Shown here piece after piece: positions 59,604 through 64,000 of a stretch of 64,000 nucleotides of DNA. How positions within the stretch are numbered: the stretch's first letter is position 1; each line of letters starts with the position of its first letter. Under the pieces are notes generated by a model. The model worked only from the letters and a program-made list of their open reading frames with translations, made no database searches and was not told where the DNA came from. This stretch comes from Fistularia commersonii (taxonomy: Eukaryota > Chordata > Actinopteri > Syngnathiformes > Fistulariidae), in contig JBBMNZ010000003.1 in the NCBI GenBank assembly GCA_037954325.1, positions 25,476,392 through 25,540,391 of the forward strand, given 5' to 3'. The translations under genes and the position numbers were made by a program.

Positions 59604-60319
59604 TCACTTCCTGAGTGTGCCCGCCGCCGCCGCCGCCGCCGCCGCCTCGCTCCCCCTGCAGTCCTGCAACAGCTTGTCGATGTCTCTCACCACCTGGTCG
59701 GCGTCCATCCCGTCGCGGCCCAGCTCGGGCTCCGCCTGCTCCAGGACGCACTCCATGTCCACCGCCGTCTCCTGGCTGATCCTGGAGCGAGCCTCGGCCA
59801 GCACCTTGGCCACCGGGTCCGACGGGGGCAGGGGCGGGTAGAGCCCCTGCTCCCTGCTGTGTTTGGTCGGCGAGAGGAACTGGCCGTCGGGAGGGCCGTA
59901 GTGGCCGGAGCAGGAGGCGGGCGGGGGCTTCCCCTCCGCCCCGTCGGCGGGGCTTTTGACGGAGGAGCACGGCGGCGCGGCGGCGCATCCTTTAGCCGGG
60001 CTGCCGGACGCGGACGGCGCCTCCTGCAGCAGCGGGCTGAGGGCGCGCTTGGCCTTCAGGTAGGGCTTGACGTTGGCGATGAGGATGGTGTGGTCGCGCC
60101 GCTCCTTGCCGAAGGTGCAGAAAGTCTTTTTGCCGTTGGGGTTGACCGTCTCGTACGTCTCCGTCTCCGGCGCGCTCTCCATCCCCGCCGGCACGAACAT
60201 GTTGTTGCGGTAGTCCACGCCTTCCGCCTGGCTGCCGCCCGCCGGGAACTGAGGCATCCAACAGCGGTCGGAGTGGCCCAGCACGCGACACTCCTCCGTG
60301 CAATTCACACAATCCTCAT
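59604..60319 (-). CDS. pcdh19: Protocadherin-19, last coding exon (C-terminal cytoplasmic tail)
   Basis: PCDH19 is a delta-2 protocadherin: a single-pass neuronal adhesion protein whose cytoplasmic tail binds actin regulators. This exon encodes the last 238 residues of that tail; the ectodomain and membrane segment lie upstream, outside the window. The acceptor AG is at 60321-60320 (minus strand) and the first Asp codon is split, its G coming from the previous exon. The stop TGA is at 59606-59604. Exon residues 1-23 include the cysteine-rich start and GHSDRCWMP (15-23). FCTFGK (67-72) fits the WIRS consensus (hydrophobic-x-T/S-F-x-x) that binds the WAVE complex in delta-2 protocadherins. KPYLKAKRALSPLLQE follows, then a variable Ser/Pro/Gly middle, then IDKLLQDCRG near the end. 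From memory these blocks match vertebrate PCDH19 almost residue for residue. Oddity: eight alanines lie between GSE and GTLRK. The family call is very secure; ortholog versus duplicate paralog is not resolved. Confidence 0.95.
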
Positions 60320-60392
60320 CTGCAGGGATGGATGGAAGGATGGAAGGATGGATGGATGGAAGGATGGATGGATGGATGGATGGATGGATGGA
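60320..60392 (-). promoter_or_regulatory. pcdh19: PCDH19 terminal-exon splice acceptor within a CCAT microsatellite
   Basis: Read on the minus strand, the intron ends in CCATCCCTGCAG, and the sequence just upstream (about 60392-60327) is an almost pure CCAT/CCTT tetranucleotide repeat. On the plus strand this is the GATG/GAAG run. The repeat supplies most of the pyrimidines a splice acceptor needs, so the polypyrimidine tract and probably the branch region are a microsatellite. The open frame continues through the repeat, so the exon edge is fixed by the AG and by loss of protocadherin similarity, not by a stop codon. Confidence 0.8.
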
Positions 60393-61884
60393 GGACACAA
60401 AAAGAAGTCAGAACGTTACTGTGACGCCGATTTGAACTCTTGAAAAAGGAAAAGTTGGAGCTGGTAATCTCTGGAAGCCAAGCCTAATGAAATTGTGTGT
60501 GTGTGTGTGTGGTGGGGGGTGTGTGTGGAGGGGAACCTTCTAGCATTTTTCCAAAAACCCTGATCAAGGGGATGGCAGTGCTTGCAGAGGAGATGCAGGA
60601 GGGGAGGGAGGAGGAAAAACAACAACAGTTGAGGTTTGGCAAAGGCGGAGTGGCGTTATCATAAATTCATGTCACCGGGCTTTGAAGGCCTCCCTCGACA
60701 GGCTGCCGCTGCCAAATGGCTGGTGTTTGTGTTGTTTTTCTCTTCTTCTGTGTGTTTGTGCCTGTTTATTTGTGCTTTTTGTTGAATTGTACGTGTGTTT
60801 GAGTGTGTGTGGGCACGTGTGTGTGTGTGTGTGTGTGTGTGTATTCCACACTTTCATCTCAATCAGAGGGATGCACACTCCGGCTGATTATGGCGGCCCG
60901 AGTCAAATGAATCCAGATTTTTTTTTTTTTTTTTTTTTTTTGTAAAGAAAGTAATAATAATAAAATGAAAAGAGGAGCATATTTTATCTCCTCTTGGGTG
61001 TGAAGCAAAAAATAAAGGTTGAAAGAAAAAAAAAAAAAAGAAGGTGCTAGCAGGGGGGTGGAGGGGGGTTTTCATTGGCTGAAGAGGAAAAAAAAAAAAC
61101 ACGCTGTTTTCGAATAAACAAATACAATTGGAGATTCCCGGTTTCACACACACACACACACACACACTCGCTGTCTCACCCCTTCCTCTCTCTGAGACGG
61201 GATATTTAACAGGCGCCGCTTGTAAAGCCCCATCACCGGTCTTTTAAACGAAGCATCCGATCAATAATCCGATCGCTTTTATTTATCGTAAACTCCGCGC
61301 TCTGCCGCCCGGGAGGAACCCGCTTGAGGGCCGAGTTCCTGCTCTCGTCGTAGATTTCGGTTTCGAAAACGCTAAAACAACAGAGGCGCCACGGCAAAAC
61401 ATCCACCGGGGGGCGCCGTAGAGTTCGGCGTTAACTTCCCATTAAATCCCGTTTTCGCACAAACACGGCGGCGTGTGGACGGAGAATTCTTCCCACACGG
61501 GAATACAACGGTTTGTCAGCCTCACCAGTGCGGGATCTGGCGTTTACATGTTTACTTTGCATAACCCCTGCGGGCCGGAGCTCCAGGAAGGAACCAGACG
61601 GTCGTCTCGGGTCCACGAGGGAACATCACGTCCTCGGTGATGCTTCCAACGCCCTCCTGCCCTCTTCCGACTTCCTATTATTCTCACACAAATGCGAGGA
61701 GACAACGACGCCGGGCGGATTCGCGGCCATCAAATCCATTATGCAGCCATTCCGGCGCGCGGATCGTACCACTTTGCAGACGGAGAACTCGGGACTCGAC
61801 GGCTGAGCGCGCTTGAACTCGTACGCCTTTACGCCGCGTTGCAGGTCAGCGGCCTTTCCCTTCCCGCCGGAGCGTTTGTTGAGC
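60393..61884 (-). other. pcdh19: PCDH19 intron, part 1 (no exon seen)
   Basis: This lies upstream of the last exon on the coding strand. No further protocadherin exon was recognised on the minus strand. It contains a TG run (60817-60842), long T runs (about 60920-60942) and A runs, a CA run (61145-61168), and a CpG-bearing stretch at 61200-61880. The sequence 61200-61320 is not obviously repetitive and could include conserved noncoding DNA, but that cannot be tested here. Confidence 0.55.
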
Positions 61885-62467
61885 CGCATTTTGTAATAAC
61901 GGCTTTTTTTTGTAATAAACGTCCGAAATGTAATAACTTTTTCATGTCGTTTTGTAATAAAGCCGCATTTTGTAATAAATTTTGTAAGTTATAAGTTATT
62001 ACATATTGAGAAGATTATCACAAAATGCACTTGCAACTTTTTTATTCTCTAGGAAGTGTAATAACATGGTGCATTATGTAGTAACAATTCTAAAGCATAG
62101 CTTATTTGTTTGTTAATTTTATTTTACTTTAAAGTATTTGTAAAAGCTAGGCCTATCATTAGTATCGCTGTATTAGCCTAGTAGCAGTACTTAGCAATTA
62201 CTATCAGTACACTATTCAAAGGTTGCATTAACAGAGAATATTCTATAAATTCCATGTTATTACATTTCCTAGAGAATAAAAAAAGTTACAAGTGCATTTT
62301 GTGATAATCTTCTCAATATGTAATAACTTATTACATAATGCGGCAAAATTTATCACAAAATGCGTTGGGGCAGTTTATTACAAAATGCGGCTTTATTACA
62401 AAATGAAACGAAAAAGTCATTACATTTTGAACGTTTATTACAAAATGCACCGTTATAACAAAATGCG
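61885..62467. mobile_element. Foldback/MITE with ~185-216 bp inverted arms in the PCDH19 intron
   Basis: The left arm (61885-62069) starts CGCATTTTGTAATAACGG and the right arm (62252-62467) ends CCGTTATAACAAAATGCG, its near-exact reverse complement. The arms stay complementary inward to GTAATAACATGG, leaving a loop of about 182 bp. Each arm is built from repeats of GCATTTTGTAATAA and rises abruptly out of GC-rich flanks. No transposase frame is present, so it is non-autonomous. A weak 8-base target duplication is possible (GTTTGTTG left, GTTTGAGG right) but is too imperfect to assign a superfamily. Confidence 0.75.
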
Positions 62468-63844
62468 TTTGAGGAAGCCACACGAGCGTCCCGAGCCACG
62501 TTTGCGTGAAATAAGAAGGCAAAAAAAAAAAAAGGAGGGTTCTATCAATTACGTCCGACCAGAATGCCGCACGCCGCCGCGGAACTCGACCAAACACGAA
62601 AACCACGCGTGCATTCCAGTCACACACAATTAACTCTGCACCTTCGGCGTCCCCGCGCTCTCCGAGGTGGACGGCCGGTTTTCCGGTCGCGTGCATATTA
62701 AAGCATAAATAATCCATGCGGACGTATTTCAAGGCGTTTAGTGGGAGGAGACCGCCGATGGATTATTCATGTCTCAGGCCGCGCGTTCAACCTCCGCGCT
62801 CTCTTCTCCTATATATGGCAAACAATATGACAAATGAGAACAAAGGTGACATTCATCTTCTTGCCGCCGCCGGCGCCTCTTCCGTGCATCTCCGCCGCCG
62901 CCACCTCGTACCCCGAGGGTCCGACCTTGCATTTCGGCGCGCGGCGAGGCTGTTTTTTTTTTTTTTTTTTTTTCAGCCCCGATGTGAATACATGAGTGCT
63001 CTGGAAATGAAAAAAAAAAAAAGGAGGACGGACGCTTCCTCGACCTTCAGCGATGACCTCCGCTCCTCCTCGGATGTGGTGTGAAGGTTGTTTCTGTATG
63101 AGCGTGTGAATGGCTGAATGGTTGTACAGCTGAGATAGGCTCCGCCCCCCCCCACCCACCCATCCAGCGAGCGCAGGATGGCGTGCATGGTGAACGGACG
63201 CCTTGCAGAAACACACAAATTCAATAAACCCGGCGGGTCTGGAACACACGCCGGAGGTTCGCTGGGTTCACTAAACCCGGAGAGCATCGGCTCCAGGGCG
63301 GCTGCACGGCGGCCTGGCGGCGGATTAAACGACGAATCAGCTTCAGCCGCTTGAATTCCGGGCAGGAACAGCGGGGTCACGCTGCCAGCTTTGATGGGGA
63401 TGAAGAAGCAGCCACGCCAGGTGAGGCTCGGGTACACCAGGTGTGCGTTTGAATGCTTAAAAACCCGCAAAACGCTGTTTCTATTTTACGCCCGGTCGGA
63501 CATCCCGGGCATCCCGGCGCCCGCTGGAGCGAACGCCGGGGGCGGGGCCTATCGATCGCTTATAGCGCGCACAAATTCTACAAACGACGGCGGTCTATTA
63601 AAATCAGCAAGGAGGGCTTTTTTTTCTTGGCCTGACTGTCGTCAATACGCTGATTAATGGCTCTTTAAGGGAAACACTTTCCAGCAGAAGCACTGAAATA
63701 TTACCTTCTGGGTATAAATACAATGTATAAACGTGTATAAAGTAGATCCATGGATGATGGAGTACTTGCACTCTTGTAAATAAGATGTATTTAGTACAAT
63801 CGAGTCCAAAGTGCATGAAGAATTTATGGTTTGAACGTATATTC
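62468..63844 (-). other. pcdh19: PCDH19 intron, part 2 (GC-rich, no exon seen)
   Basis: This is CpG-bearing sequence with T runs at 62952-62973 and A runs at 63009-63021. A fragment like the abundant GTGAATGGNTGAATGG fish repeat lies near 63103-63128. No protocadherin exon was found on the minus strand, and the open frames here have no recognisable domains. Confidence 0.45.
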
Positions 63845-64000
63845 AATTCATTCATTCATTCATTCATTCATTCGTAGTCGATAGCGCTTATCTACGGGTG
63901 ATTGGCCGAGAGGCAGGTTCACCCTGGACCAATCACAGGCCTACGTGGACAAACGCCGTCATCCATTGTTCCAATAGAAAAAAATACAAACTATTCACCC
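63845..64000 (+). repeat. 5' part of an abundant teleost interspersed repeat, cut by the window edge
   Basis: It begins with (ATTC)n at 63847-63873, then AGCGCTTATCTACGGGTGATTGG and a segment with AGGCAGGTTCACCCTGGACC. This order (TTCATT run, GCTTATC, an AGGC.GG.ACACCCTGGAC block) is the start of a very common teleost repeat, recognised from memory. It continues past the window end. Other pieces lie at 24030-24055, 46500-46590 and 49350-51125. Confidence 0.55.

Noticed and set aside
60320..60398. Extension of the PCDH19 frame to an upstream ATG at 60398
   Set aside because: The extra 26 residues are pure Ser-Ile-His-Pro repeat from the CCAT microsatellite, and a good acceptor AG sits exactly where protocadherin similarity begins.
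59475..60443. 322-codon plus-strand frame opposite the PCDH19 exon
   Set aside because: A shadow of the GC-rich minus-strand exon; the minus strand matches PCDH19 and this frame matches nothing.

Overview
The window looks like nuclear DNA of a teleost fish. It holds one recognisable coding exon, vertebrate-type splice signals, a very high density of long microsatellites, and pieces of RTE, CR1/L2-type, hAT, Tc1/mariner and pogo-like elements as found in fish genomes. The species cannot be named from the sequence. No operon, CRISPR array, rRNA gene or convincing tRNA gene was seen.

The only gene I can support is PCDH19 (protocadherin-19, a delta-2 protocadherin), on the minus strand at the right. 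Its last coding exon spans 60319-59604 and encodes the C-terminal 238 residues of the cytoplasmic tail: a conserved GHSDRCWMP block, a WIRS-like FCTFGK motif, a KPYLKAKRALSPLLQE block and a terminal IDKLLQDCRG block. The 3' UTR probably runs left towards about 57.4 kb. Everything right of 60320 is the upstream intron as far as I can see.

The rest (1-57 kb) is intergenic and repeat-laden. From left to right it holds: single-copy-looking sequence with large simple repeats (0-5 kb); a degenerate satellite-like array of about 22 units with a CpG-bearing core (7.4-11.0 kb); an A/T-rich trinucleotide region with a 325-bp duplication (12-13.1 kb); a Tc1-like MITE split by a LINE 3' end (15.4-15.9 kb); a foldback of more than 570 bp (17.5-18.0 kb); several MITEs and a hAT derivative (19-24 kb); an AC-rich segment of unknown origin (24.7-25.9 kb); RTE remnants and two near-identical Tc1-like MITEs (30-45 kb); a CA-rich higher-order array (35.8-36.7 kb); an AAGAT array (45.7-46.3 kb); a small foldback (46.4-46.65 kb); a 1.5-kb 24/25-bp minisatellite that grew inside an interspersed repeat (49.5-51.1 kb); LINE tails and an RTE pseudogene (52-54.5 kb); then the PCDH19 3' region.

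The best candidates for something undescribed are the 7.4-11.0 kb array with its local dimeric structure, the two long foldbacks (17.5 kb and 61.9 kb, the latter inside the PCDH19 intron), and two PCDH19-specific points: a CCAT microsatellite forming the acceptor's pyrimidine tract and a GCG-encoded alanine run near the C terminus. No second gene was found. One acceptor-plus-short-frame candidate at 15.07 kb and one short N-terminal motif at 26.01 kb are given at low confidence.
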